Assembly (NCBI RefSeq): GCF_030035675.1
Contig: NC_084486.1
Span: 96,865,527-96,929,526, forward strand
Direction of reading: 5' to 3'
Source of the DNA: Rhineura floridana
Taxonomy: Eukaryota > Chordata > Lepidosauria > Squamata > Rhineuridae
DNA length: 64,000 nt
In this document: piece after piece, positions 23,346-32,755 of the stretch
Numbering within the stretch: the stretch's first letter is position 1
Layout: every line of letters begins with the position of its first letter
Notes under the pieces: generated by a model
Told to the model about the DNA's origin: nothing
Databases searched by the model: none
What the model saw: the letters and a program-made list of their open reading frames with translations, nothing else
Made by a program: the position numbers and the translations under genes

Positions 23346-23436
23346 AGGGTTGCTACTTCCTCAAAAAACATACATTCCTGCCTGCTGATGCTAGGTCGCA
23401 CTGTTATTCCATCTGATGGGCTGTTCTCCAGGGAGA
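23346..23436 (-). repeat. DIRS fossil 1, right inverted terminal repeat
   Basis: Contains cattcctgcctgctgatgct and gatgggctgttctccaggga. It is inverted relative to the left repeat at 17084-17178 and marks the 5' side of the element in coding orientation. Confidence 0.88.
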
Positions 23437-24577
23437 AACAGTTATTTCCTAAATAAAGTTGTTAAATTCCCCATTTTTGAAAATTTCACTCCGAGTCCCT
23501 AATGTCTAAAAGAGGACCTTTTTCTTATTGCTGCATTTAAAATACCCATTTTGCACATACATATGGGGGGGCAGCATTCAGCACCATTAGAATTTCCACC
23601 TAGCTTTCATTTTTAAAAAATCAAGGTTGTAGCCCTTAAGCCTGCAAACATAGACTGGAAGGAGTGTGCAGATATCATCCAGTGAAATCCAAGAAGCTGG
23701 AGACGATGGGGGTTTCAGTGTCTTGCATAACTCTGCCATCCATGACTTACAGAATTATTGCAGAATTATTGATTTATGCAACATAGGAAGCTTATGTATA
23801 CCAGTTTATTAAGCCAGGAACAGGTGTCAAATTTGTGTGCTGCCCCCTTACCTCATCCCTTTGTTAATGGCTTCAGCACATCTGCCCTGATTTGTAAAAT
23901 AGAGTTCCTTCTACATTTGAAATCTCATTTGGATATCCAATTTGGACATATGGACTGCTTACATTATGTTTATTTTAGGACTGATGGATTATTTATATTG
24001 TCAACATGAGCTGATGAGGTTTCTTCTTATTGTTACATATGCAAAAATTTAAAAAATATTGCAAAAACATCTGTAATGGGAAACTTGTAATGTTAATTTT
24101 CTGTCTAGGATCAAACTGCAGTTGAAGACCCTGGTTAGTCTGACGTTAGAGTCCTTCATTTCAGACATAACTGGAAATTCTAGTTTAAACAGACCAGAAC
24201 TGATGTAAGGAAACCAGCATGTAAACTATGGTTTATTAAGACAGGAGCATTATGTCTGAACTAGGCCATCAGTACCCTATGACAGACAGCCTAATTTGAT
24301 GACACCGTCTGTTCTACAGTATTCTCAGCCAAATTGATCTAGTCACAATTCTACACAACTCATCTCTTGCTTTTGCTTTCTAGAACTCTGTTGTGCTTCT
24401 TACAGTCCAGTCCTAATTTATGCATACTTGAAAGGAAGCTCCACTGATTTTGGGAAGATAAACTTTCAGATAAACATATTTAAAATTGCAATGTTAATTA
24501 GATCTGATACAAGGCTGAAAGCTAAGAAAATTGTACACAGTGCCAATGAGATATTGACCTCTCCCTTCTTATTCCAG
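23437..24577. other. KY intron, nothing recognised
   Basis: Ordinary-looking AT-rich intron between the DIRS fossil and the third KY exon. It ends in a good pyrimidine tract (ctcccttcttattccag). Confidence 0.5.
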
Positions 24578-24768
24578 ATACAACGAATTTTATTTCCTCA
24601 CCCACCCTGCCCTATTTATTAATAATCATTTCCCAGACAACAGCAACTGGCAGCTACTCAAACCAACTGTGACACTGAAACAGTTCGAGAGCAACATGTT
24701 ATACAAGAGTGACTTTTACAAGATGGGATTGCTGACAGCTCTCCCAGAAACACCAGTTATTCAAACAG
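24578..24768 (+). CDS. KY: KY exon following the transglutaminase core
   Basis: The acceptor is cttattccag|A and the donor CAAACAG|gtacag. The translation includes YNEFYFLTHPALFINNHFPD, NWQLLKPTVTLKQFESNMLY and KSDFYKMGLLTALPETPVIQ. This is the segment joining the transglutaminase-like core to the C-terminal beta-rich repeats, and it matches human KY almost residue for residue as recalled (YNEFYFLTHPALFI, NWQLLKP). It starts in phase 2 and ends in phase 1. It falls between plain intron sequences of 1.1 kb and 0.8 kb. Confidence 0.95.
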
Positions 24769-25593
24769 GTACAGTCTTATAGGCTCTTGCCACGTGCTGA
24801 TCTTATAAGGAAGTTTCAGCTTTTGGTTGAGGAAAAACCCAATAAAGTAGCAAAGGTTAGGATTTAGGCTGGTACTTTTCTACTTTTAAGATTAGCTCTG
24901 TAGGACTAAAGCATAGGGCTCAGAGTCTGCAGCCGTTTTTAGCCCTAATCACTGACACCCTTGGGATCCCAATCTATGTAAAATATAAAGTGCTAGTACC
25001 TATCAGATTGCACAGGCCCCAAGAATATTTATATTCCAGCCTGAAGAGCTTCAGGAAATGGAGGGCTAAACTACAGAGTCTTATGTGGATACATGCAAGT
25101 ACATCGGGTTTCAGAAGCTCCCAGTTGCTCCCTGTGATGTCATTCAGAACCTAACCACAGAACAAAGGATTTCATTTTAAAATCCTGCCTTTTGAACTCT
25201 CAGCTTTCTCTGAACACTGACAGCTTCTAAGGCATTGTAGTCAAAAGTCAAGGCAGCTTGAGCTGAAACAGAAAGACGTATATGCTTTCATGATCTTTTC
25301 TAAGAATGATAAGCAATTCTGCATTTGTAATAAAACAGAAACAAACAAGTACTCCAAACTGAAACCTCCCCACCCTCAACCCTCTTATTTATTCTGAATT
25401 TGGATTTGACAGATGCTTGTCAAATTCTAACCAGCCAACCATAATATTCTCCTTTTCACTGCCCAAATGATTGACAATACAGCAGGCCATTCCATTCCCC
25501 AGGTCATTTTATCCAGGGCTTTTTGATTGATTTATATTTTTGAGTAAACAGTAGGAAACATCCTAACCAGCCTTCTTTATTTGCATGTCACAG
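24769..25593. other. KY intron, nothing recognised
   Basis: This 825-bp intron between the last two KY exons is free of repeats I recognise. Confidence 0.5.
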
Positions 25594-26498
25594 TAAAAGG
25601 GAAAGTAGTAGTAGCGGTGGAGAGCCATTCGTCGATGCTGTTCATGTTTGAATTGCAAGGGACAAAGGAGTATAGCTTGATGACGCTGAAGAGGAATGGA
25701 ATGAATCTAGAGCTCTATCCGCAGAAGACAGGGAGCCATAAGCTACAGATCTATGCCAAGCCATCCAAAGGCTCAGACGAAGTCTACAGCTGTGTGCTAG
25801 AATACACCTTAGAATGCAGCTCTGTAGAGAAGAATGTGTCCTTTCCAAAGGAACTCCATCAACCTGTTGGGCCCAGCTGGTTCTCAGAGAGACAAGGATT
25901 CCTCAAGCCCTCACAAAAGGGCCCAGTCATTCATACCAATGATGGGCGCTGTGATCTCAGCTTCATCCTCAGTAAAGACTTGAGTGTTTTAGCTTCACTG
26001 CATTCAGACAACATTGGCCTCAGTGAGGACACAGCAAGACGGCATATCTTGCAAGTTTGTGAAGGAAACCGGGTAGACTTTAAGATTCATCTTCCGCATG
26101 CAGGGAATTTTGCTTTCAAAATTTTTGCCAAAAAGAAGTCTGATCCTGGAAATTATAACTATGTCTTCAACTACCTCATCTGTTGTCCAAACACCAAGGT
26201 GAAGTGGCCAGTTTTCCCCCAAAATTATAGCAAGTGGGTGGAGGGCTATGAACTAGTGGAGCCGCTAGCTGGATTGCTGCCAGCTGACCGCAACATTAAG
26301 TTTAAACTTAAGCTTCATAGCATTGCCAAGGCATTTGTTCAATGTGAAAAAACCTGCCCCTTATCTATAGGTAAGGATGGCTACTGGGAGGGATCTTGCA
26401 GCACTTCAGGCTGCACAGAGGTTTATGTGATGGTGCTGGAAAATGCTAATCATAAATTCTACTCACACATCTTGAAATATGAAGTAGAGCCACAGTAA
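25594..26498 (+). CDS. KY: KY terminal coding exon
   Basis: This large last exon (905 bp, stop TAA at 26496-26498) follows the acceptor ttgcatgtcacag. It opens VKGKVVVAVESHSSMLFMFE and holds the repeated beta-sandwich C-terminal part of KY: GMNLELYPQKTGSHKLQIYA, ELHQPVGPSWFSE, the second repeat SPGNYxxVFNYL-like segment (read here as DPGNYNYVFNYLICC), and the end YWEGSCSTSGCTEVYVMVLE. It is one uninterrupted frame. The in-frame codons just upstream of 25594 are intronic. These domains are thought to bind sarcomere partners rather than to catalyse. Confidence 0.96.
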
Positions 26499-29400
26499 GA
26501 GGCCACTCCTACTCTTCTTATCTGCCCACATGAGCAACATTTGATGTATGTCACAGTTCATACCACTCTGAACTACTGTAATTCATGCTTTCGCCATAAA
26601 ACTAGGGGGCCAAGCTCACCCCTCCAAAGCAGCAGCAAAACAATATAACTTGATCAAAACTCCCTGATTGGTTATATAATGAGTGACACATGTAGCAAAT
26701 GTCACTTTCTTACCCATGAAAAAATCAAACAAGACTTTCCATATACATTATTTCAATTATATATTAATGTACTAGGTCCATAGCATACAAATAAAGAGGC
26801 AATTATGTACATCTTCCCACCAACCCAGATTACATTTTGGGATACAACTGCTGCTTTCCGAATGGCTTACTTTCAACAAAAATGTTATTAACAACAAAAG
26901 GGCATTCTACAACTGTGGGCCAGGAAAAGAGGACCACACACTTTTGAGCATCAATGTGAGTGTGGCTGCAGAATTCAATCAAATGCTGCAAGATAATAAT
27001 TTAAGTGGAAGCTTCTTGTGTGCACTTCATTGTCTTACAAATATAAATGATACTGCGAAACATGTTTTTACACCAGATCTTAATTGCAATTAAATACTAG
27101 TTTTTATCTCATTGGGTTGTGGTGCTTTTTAAATCACATCACAGTTAAGAAGTACGTTTGTGAACAAAAGGGAAATTTAACTCTTAATTTGTTTCTTTAT
27201 CAATTAAAAAACTGTGCCACTGGTTCTAGGAAATATCACTCGCACAGCATGATTTACCTATGGAACACAGTGGGATGCTCAAAGACAATCTTGATGACCT
27301 GCACAGAATGAAACACATATATACAGATATTGTTAAAGGTATCCTATTTATATAGAGAAACTTGAACTCTTTTTGTTAAACATGAATAGTTTAAAACAGC
27401 AGCAATTATCTGTGGTTTTACAAAGTCAGAAAATCAATTCATTTTAACAGCAATTATAATCTATCTAATCTTCTCTATGACCAATTGGCTGCATTTTGCT
27501 TTTTAAAATCTTATATCTAATTAAACATGCAGAGAGTTTTGATAGCCCTGGAAGTCTTTCACTGCTGTAACAATTTTTATTACAAATTTCATAAATTCAT
27601 TGAACAGCATGGATTCCTTGTCTTAGTAAAAACAACAACACAGCAATTCATTTTTTCAGAATGCATTTAAAAGAGTTTTGTTTTATTGCCTTTTTTGTAG
27701 TATACGCAAACAAGCCCATCAAATGAATAATTTTTCCTGCCCTGTGACTCAGTGGACACTAACAGACAACAGTTTGAAGTCTATAAATGTATTAGTAGTC
27801 TAATAGAGATGAACAAGTGACACATGTTCCAATTGCATTTTCCTCATAGCAACTTGCACGAGTGTGCTAACAGTACCATATGCAGCCCATGTCATGCAGA
27901 TTTGGGGGAGCAGAGTGGAAGATAGCTACACTGCTGTTCAAACAATGTTCCCCATACCCCCACTTTTAAACAGTAGTACCACTGGAGGAAAGTCAGGAAA
28001 AGACTGTGGCTGCAACAGTCTGACCCTGAAGAGTGATGGAGCCACGTGGTGCAGCATTTATATAATTTAAAGAACATTGCAAGATGAGCCTTTACAGCTC
28101 CTGCAAAGCTCAACAGGAGGGCAGGACTAATCAAGCAAAGCATTGTATTTATAGATTAGAACAGGGAAAGAGGAAAAGTTTAGTCACAACTATCAAACAG
28201 GTTCCTGTGTCATTTTTGTACATTGTGGAATTGCATTCCGTGAAGACATTGGGTTAGAGATACTATTTTATGACAAGGGCCAAAAGAGTTGCTGTTTCCC
28301 TTGCAGGTGAGTTTGAGTGCTGGAAATGGTAGGTTTCAGCTAAAGAAGCACTATCTTGCTGGTCGTACAGATAACCTCCACTGACAAACAAATGACAATT
28401 GCCTTTCTGTTGCTTCCTCAAAATTGTAGTATGACCCTGAATAAGTAATTAGAACTTCTAAGTGCTTACTAGAAAAAACATTTAAAGAGTGCTTAATATC
28501 TTGGAGTAGAAGCAGGTATGTAATTTTTTTAAAGTTACAGCATACCAACTTGTACCACAGTCCATGTAAAGTGGTACTTGCCTTTTTATCATTGAATGTA
28601 CACCCAAAAATATGCTGCAGGAAATCTGCAGTATACCCACTTTTACCAAACATTCCTAAAACAGCAAGGGTGCATCTCCCCTGTTGGAGGAAATATGTTT
28701 TTGATTAGGCAAACTACTAGCATACTGTGCTTTCAAATCAGGAAGCCCTTTTGAATAATCTTGCAGCTACCATAGCCTCACGGGATGGCCTGTGCAAGCC
28801 CTTCTCTTTTTCAGCCTTATCTACAATATGGACATAACACTGGCCTACCAAATATTGTTAGGATTATAAGAGCTGTGAACACTCTTAATGCCAAGTATTA
28901 CCAAAGTTTTATTGCACACTTTCTTGTCTCTAATGGATCATCAGAAATTTCTTAGGAGAAAGCTCTGTAAGCTTTCTGAAGACTTACAATGTAGGGCTCA
29001 GTTAGGCCTCTTAGCAGAAACAATTTCACAGAATGGGGACCTCAATATTAAAAGGCCCTGCTCTGGACTTATCAGATCTTATGGAGCACAAAAATGGTAC
29101 TTGGTGCAAGGCTGCCCCTATGAATTTTGAAAGACAAGCAACCTCGGCTACTGGATGCAAACTTCCATATCTGATAAAGGCAGATAATACTGAACACTAG
29201 CCACAGTGTAATCCTTAAACTTTCTCTGAACTCTTTTACAGAAGATTACCAATTCAATCTACTAATATACTACACACTGATTTCCAAAGGTTTTTTTTTA
29301 AAAAAAATGTAAACTAGAAGGCAAACATCTGGCTCAGCTGTGCAAGCAAAAACAGAAACTCTTTGGTGTTATTAAAAAGCTCAGTTCAAAGAAAAAACTC

Positions 29401-30191
29401 CCCTTCAGCTTCATTAATTATAAAACTGTTAAGACCAACTGATTATTCCAAAGGGATGTTCAACATTCTCAAGGCATAGATGAATGCATAAAAACCCTGC
29501 AGCCACAGATAAAAGTGCCTCAGAAGTCTGCACTAGCTTTGTCATCACCCTCCAGCTTCCTCTACCTACAAAACATGCATATTTACAGTCTCAACACACA
29601 TTAAGCCCACTCAAGAGGGCTTTGATGAGGTAGCATACAAGCTACACATATCTCCCAATATTATTTTTACTTGTCCTTATAGTCATATCTAGTATTTTTT
29701 ATACACGGAAGCAACAAGCAGGAATTCCAACCTCCGTGTACAATATACTCATCTCAGATTGCTGTCCATTTCGGGACTAACAGTTTGCCCTGCCAAAGTA
29801 CAAAACTGTCTCAGGTTCTTAGCACTTCATGTTATTACAACTCTCTTTCCAAGAATGAGCCAGTGTTTCCCCAGAATTAAAGAACACAGTAACCAAATTT
29901 GTTATATGAAAGGACACAAATGAAAGGACACAAATGAAGTGGCACAAAACATTTTTGTATCTCTTTGGAATCAGGTATGACTCCAAACAGGGAATTTTTA
30001 AATACAAACAAATTACTTTTTAATTTAAAGCAGTTCCTGTTGAATCAGTGGTGGTGGCAGCAATGACCCATCAAAAATACACTTCTCAAAATTCACTACT
30101 TTCACTCTGTAGGACAGAACTGGCCCATAGTATATTAGGTTTTTCAGAAGGGACTGGGCAAGTTTAAGATGCTAAAGATCTACACTAATAA
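26499..30191. other. KY 3' UTR and intergenic sequence
   Basis: The start must contain the KY 3' UTR. The rest is AT-rich and shows no coding frame or repeat family I can name. A foldback-like run ggttttttttttaaaaaaaatg sits near 29290. Confidence 0.5.
26790..26795 (+). promoter_or_regulatory. candidate KY polyadenylation signal
   Basis: A canonical AATAAA lies 292 bp after the KY stop codon in AT-rich sequence. It is the first exact hexamer I noticed downstream of the stop. Other A/T-rich variants follow within 1 kb, so the real 3' end could be further on. Confidence 0.35.
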
Positions 30192-31517
30192 GCAAAAACC
30201 CCTGCAGTTTAAGAACGTATCTATAGTCAACAGATATTTCTATCAAACTTTAAAAAGCAGGGAAATTGGGCAGCTATAGTGAATGCACCAGGGGAGCAGG
30301 AAACCTGACCTCCTCTCAGAGATATTGTACTGCCCTACAAATTTGTCAAAATGCAAACACAATTTGGGTTGGTCTTTTACAGTCCAATCCACTTCCTGTG
30401 TAGCTTGCAAGTATTTGGTAACGTGCCTTTGAGCATATGGGGAGTGGTGGCAATACCTGCCATCTCCAAAGATGGAGAATTACATTTTTGTATGTTTGTG
30501 TTCTTACTTTGTTCTTTACTGTGTTACTATTTCTACAGAGAATCTAACCTAGAAAATTAAATTTCACTCATTATTCATCCTAGAAATCTGTGTCAAATTT
30601 ATTTTTATTAATTACAAAGCCTTTTTATTGGTCAATGTCATGTGATGGTGAAGACAGCCTGTTGTGTTTCAAACTGGGGGCTATGCTTTATTTCTATTTT
30701 GAGCGCATTAACAGTTGAATCTGAAACAGCAGTTTGATGTAAATCAGACTGATTACAATATGTTGCTACTTAAGCAATGACTCTAGCTGTTGGAAAAAAC
30801 AAACTTGGCCTGCCCAAGATGTATGTTTTCATCCTGCTATGCTTAAACTACTCCACTTAAGGAAAGGGGGGCATGGTCAATTAAAAATATTGAGCACACC
30901 TAGAATTTTGCTACAATATGTTTCACCTCCCACTGTCATATCTTGTGCAAACTGACAAGCTTGTCATGCCCACTGGAAACTATTCTGCAGAATAGTCAGT
31001 GGCATTATTCCACAATTGCTTTTGGAGCTTTTTTTAACGTTGCAAAATGTTGCTGTACTTTACATATTCATAGAAACAGAAGCAAAAGAAAATGATTTAC
31101 TACAGGAAACTTCACTAAAATTGCAAAATAAATCAAACATATTTAAAGTGACTATCTGAACTACATCAACTATTTTACTATTGTTGCTTCCTCCCTGCTA
31201 AAACAAGATCAGCACAGCACATGTCTTGTTTCTGTTATTTGGGCTGATTGCAGGTGTTGCTACCACTCACCATATGCTCAGAGGCACGTTACCAAATTCT
31301 TCCAAACTACACAGGAAGTGGATTGGACTGTGAAAGACCAACCCAAATTGTGTTCGCATTTTGACAAATTTGTAGGGCAGTCCAATATCTCAGAGAGGTG
31401 GTCAGGTCTCTGCTCCCCTGGTGCATTCACTATAGCTTCCCAATTTCCCTGCTTTTTAAAGTTTGATAGAAGTATCTGTTGGCTTCAGGTATGTTCTTAA
31501 ATCGCAAGGTTTTTTGC
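30192..31517. mobile_element. element with 270-bp inverted ends, non-coding
   Basis: Positions 30192-30461 and 31251-31517 are reverse complements at about 90% by eye. For example acaatttgggttggtctttt (30359) pairs with agaccaacccaaattgtg (31337), and aacgtgcctttgagcatatg with catatgctcagaggcacgtt. The 789-bp interior has no usable frame. The layout suggests a non-autonomous DNA transposon with long inverted ends. I could not find a clear target duplication, so the superfamily is open. Confidence 0.65.
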
Positions 31518-31559
31518 CTGTTAGTGAATTTCTCTGCTTTTTAATCTAGGAGGTAAGAA

Positions 31560-32335
31560 ATGGGATCCTGTAGCTTGCTGAGAATGGATTGATCATTTGC
31601 ATGCTTATTGAGTTCAGTGGGATTTATGCCCCTGCAATCATGCTTAGGATAGGTGAAACTGACCACAGGATGGGGAGGGGAGAATGGGGAGGGGAGGTTT
31701 GATCATTTGCATGTTTATTGAGTTCAGTGGGATTTACTCCCATGCAATCATGCTTAGGTGAAACTGACCATGAGGAGGGAGGCCTGGAGTGGGCAGAGGA
31801 GGAAGGCCTGGAGTGGGCAGAGGAGGAAGAAGGAAGAGGAAAGGGGAAGAAAAGGAAATGCAGGTCTGATTTACATGCTTATTGAGTTCAATGGGATGTA
31901 CTCCCATGCAATCATGCTTTGCATATGTAAAAGTGACGGAGGAAGGGAGGAAGAGGGGAGGAAGAGGGGAGGGAGGAGAAAGGCATGCTTAGGATAGGTG
32001 AAACTTACCACAGGGGATGGAGAGGAGAATGGGAGCAAGCAGGAGGGGGAGGAGGGCAGGCTTGATCATTTGCATGCTTGCTGAGTTCAGTGGGATTTAC
32101 TCCTGTGCAATCATGGCTAGGATAGACAAAACTGACCATGGAGGAGATTGGAAGGGGAGAGGGGAAGGGAGGGGAGGGAGAAGGAAGGGGAGGGAGAGGG
32201 CAAAATGGAGGTGATGAGAGGGACGGGGAGCGCAAGTTTGATAATTTGCATGCTTATTGAGTTCAGTGGGATTTACTCCTGTGCAATCATGCTTAGGATA
32301 GGTGAAACTGACCTGGGGGAGGAGTTTGGATGGGT
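31560..32335 (+). repeat. minisatellite with purine-rich spacers
   Basis: Five units start near 31591, 31700, 31868, 32062 and 32239. Each begins gatcatttgcatgcttattg (with small changes), then gttcagtgggatttactcc, gcaatcatgcttagg and gtgaaactgacca. The units are 110-195 bp long because the spacer after each is a G/A-rich run of differing length (ggaggga and ggaagggg types). Every one of the first, second, fourth and fifth units contains ATTTGCAT or a one-base variant. Confidence 0.85.
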
Positions 32336-32477
32336 GGGCACTGGGCAGAGGGGAAGCCCCTTTCCTTTCCAAAAGGAAAACATTGGGAACAGTATTCTTT
32401 TTCAGGGTTTTCCCCAACTTTTTTTCTACAGCAGGCACATGTAGCCTTCCACCCACATTTAAACCAAAGCTGTCCCT

Positions 32478-32755
32478 GGCCACATCCACACCAGACCTTT
32501 ATTTCACTTTAGACAGTCATGGCTTCTCCCCAAGAAACCTGGGAAGTGTAGTTAGCGAAGGGTGCTGAGAGTTGCCCTGTCCCCCTCACAGAGCTTCAAT
32601 CAGAGCAGCTGACTGTTAAACCATTCTGTCCACTGGAGCTGTCAGGGGAATAGGAGTCTCTGCTCAGCACCCTTCACAAACTACACTTCCCAGGGTTCTT
32701 TGGGGGAAGCCATGACTGTCTAAAGTGAAATAAAGGTCTGGTGTGGGTGTGACCC
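32478..32755. mobile_element. foldback MITE, hAT-like family
   Basis: The left arm ccacaccagacctttatttc with actttagacagtcatggctt is mirrored by aagccatgactgtctaaagt and gaaataaaggtctggtgtgg on the right. The arms are about 70 bp with few mismatches. The inner part shares gaagggtgctgagagttg with the fragment at 4.4 kb. A target duplication is not clear. Confidence 0.8.

Larger units (their letters stand above)
17053..23436 (-). mobile_element. DIRS-type tyrosine-recombinase retroelement fossil 1
   Basis: This 6.4-kb element has the structure typical of DIRS: inverted terminal repeats plus an internal complementary region, not LTRs. On the - strand the parts lie in order: gag-like region (about 22.47-20.78 kb), reverse transcriptase (about 20.43-19.77 kb), RNase H (about 19.57-19.13 kb) and tyrosine recombinase (about 18.4-17.69 kb). 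The leader carries a tandem duplication of about 190 bp (from about 22836 and 23029). It lies antisense to KY in a KY intron. It is broken in several places. The two ends differ by roughly a tenth by eye, so it is not very recent. Confidence 0.88.
1..26498 (+). other. KY: KY gene locus, 3' part (kyphoscoliosis peptidase)
   Basis: This locus holds the last four coding exons of KY: 3870-3987, 11329-11517, 24578-24768 and 25594-26498. They join in phase (AG|T, AG|A, G|TA) and give about 466 residues. The N-terminal exons lie to the left of the window. KY is a muscle protein of the Z-disc region, known to bind filamin C and IGFN1, with a transglutaminase-like cysteine-protease fold. Identification rests on near-identity to the human protein as I remember it, including GYSKGHGYRTGQ, DHAWNAVYL, HLVDSTWGSG, HQPVGPSWFSE and YWEGSCST. 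The introns are swollen by repeats: the 13-kb intron between the second and third exons is mostly Tc1, L2 and DIRS sequence. CEP63 lies downstream in convergent orientation. Confidence 0.95.

Noticed and set aside
31560-32335. CRISPR-like repeat-spacer array
   Set aside because: The units and purine spacers are far too long and irregular, and the DNA is clearly from an animal nucleus.
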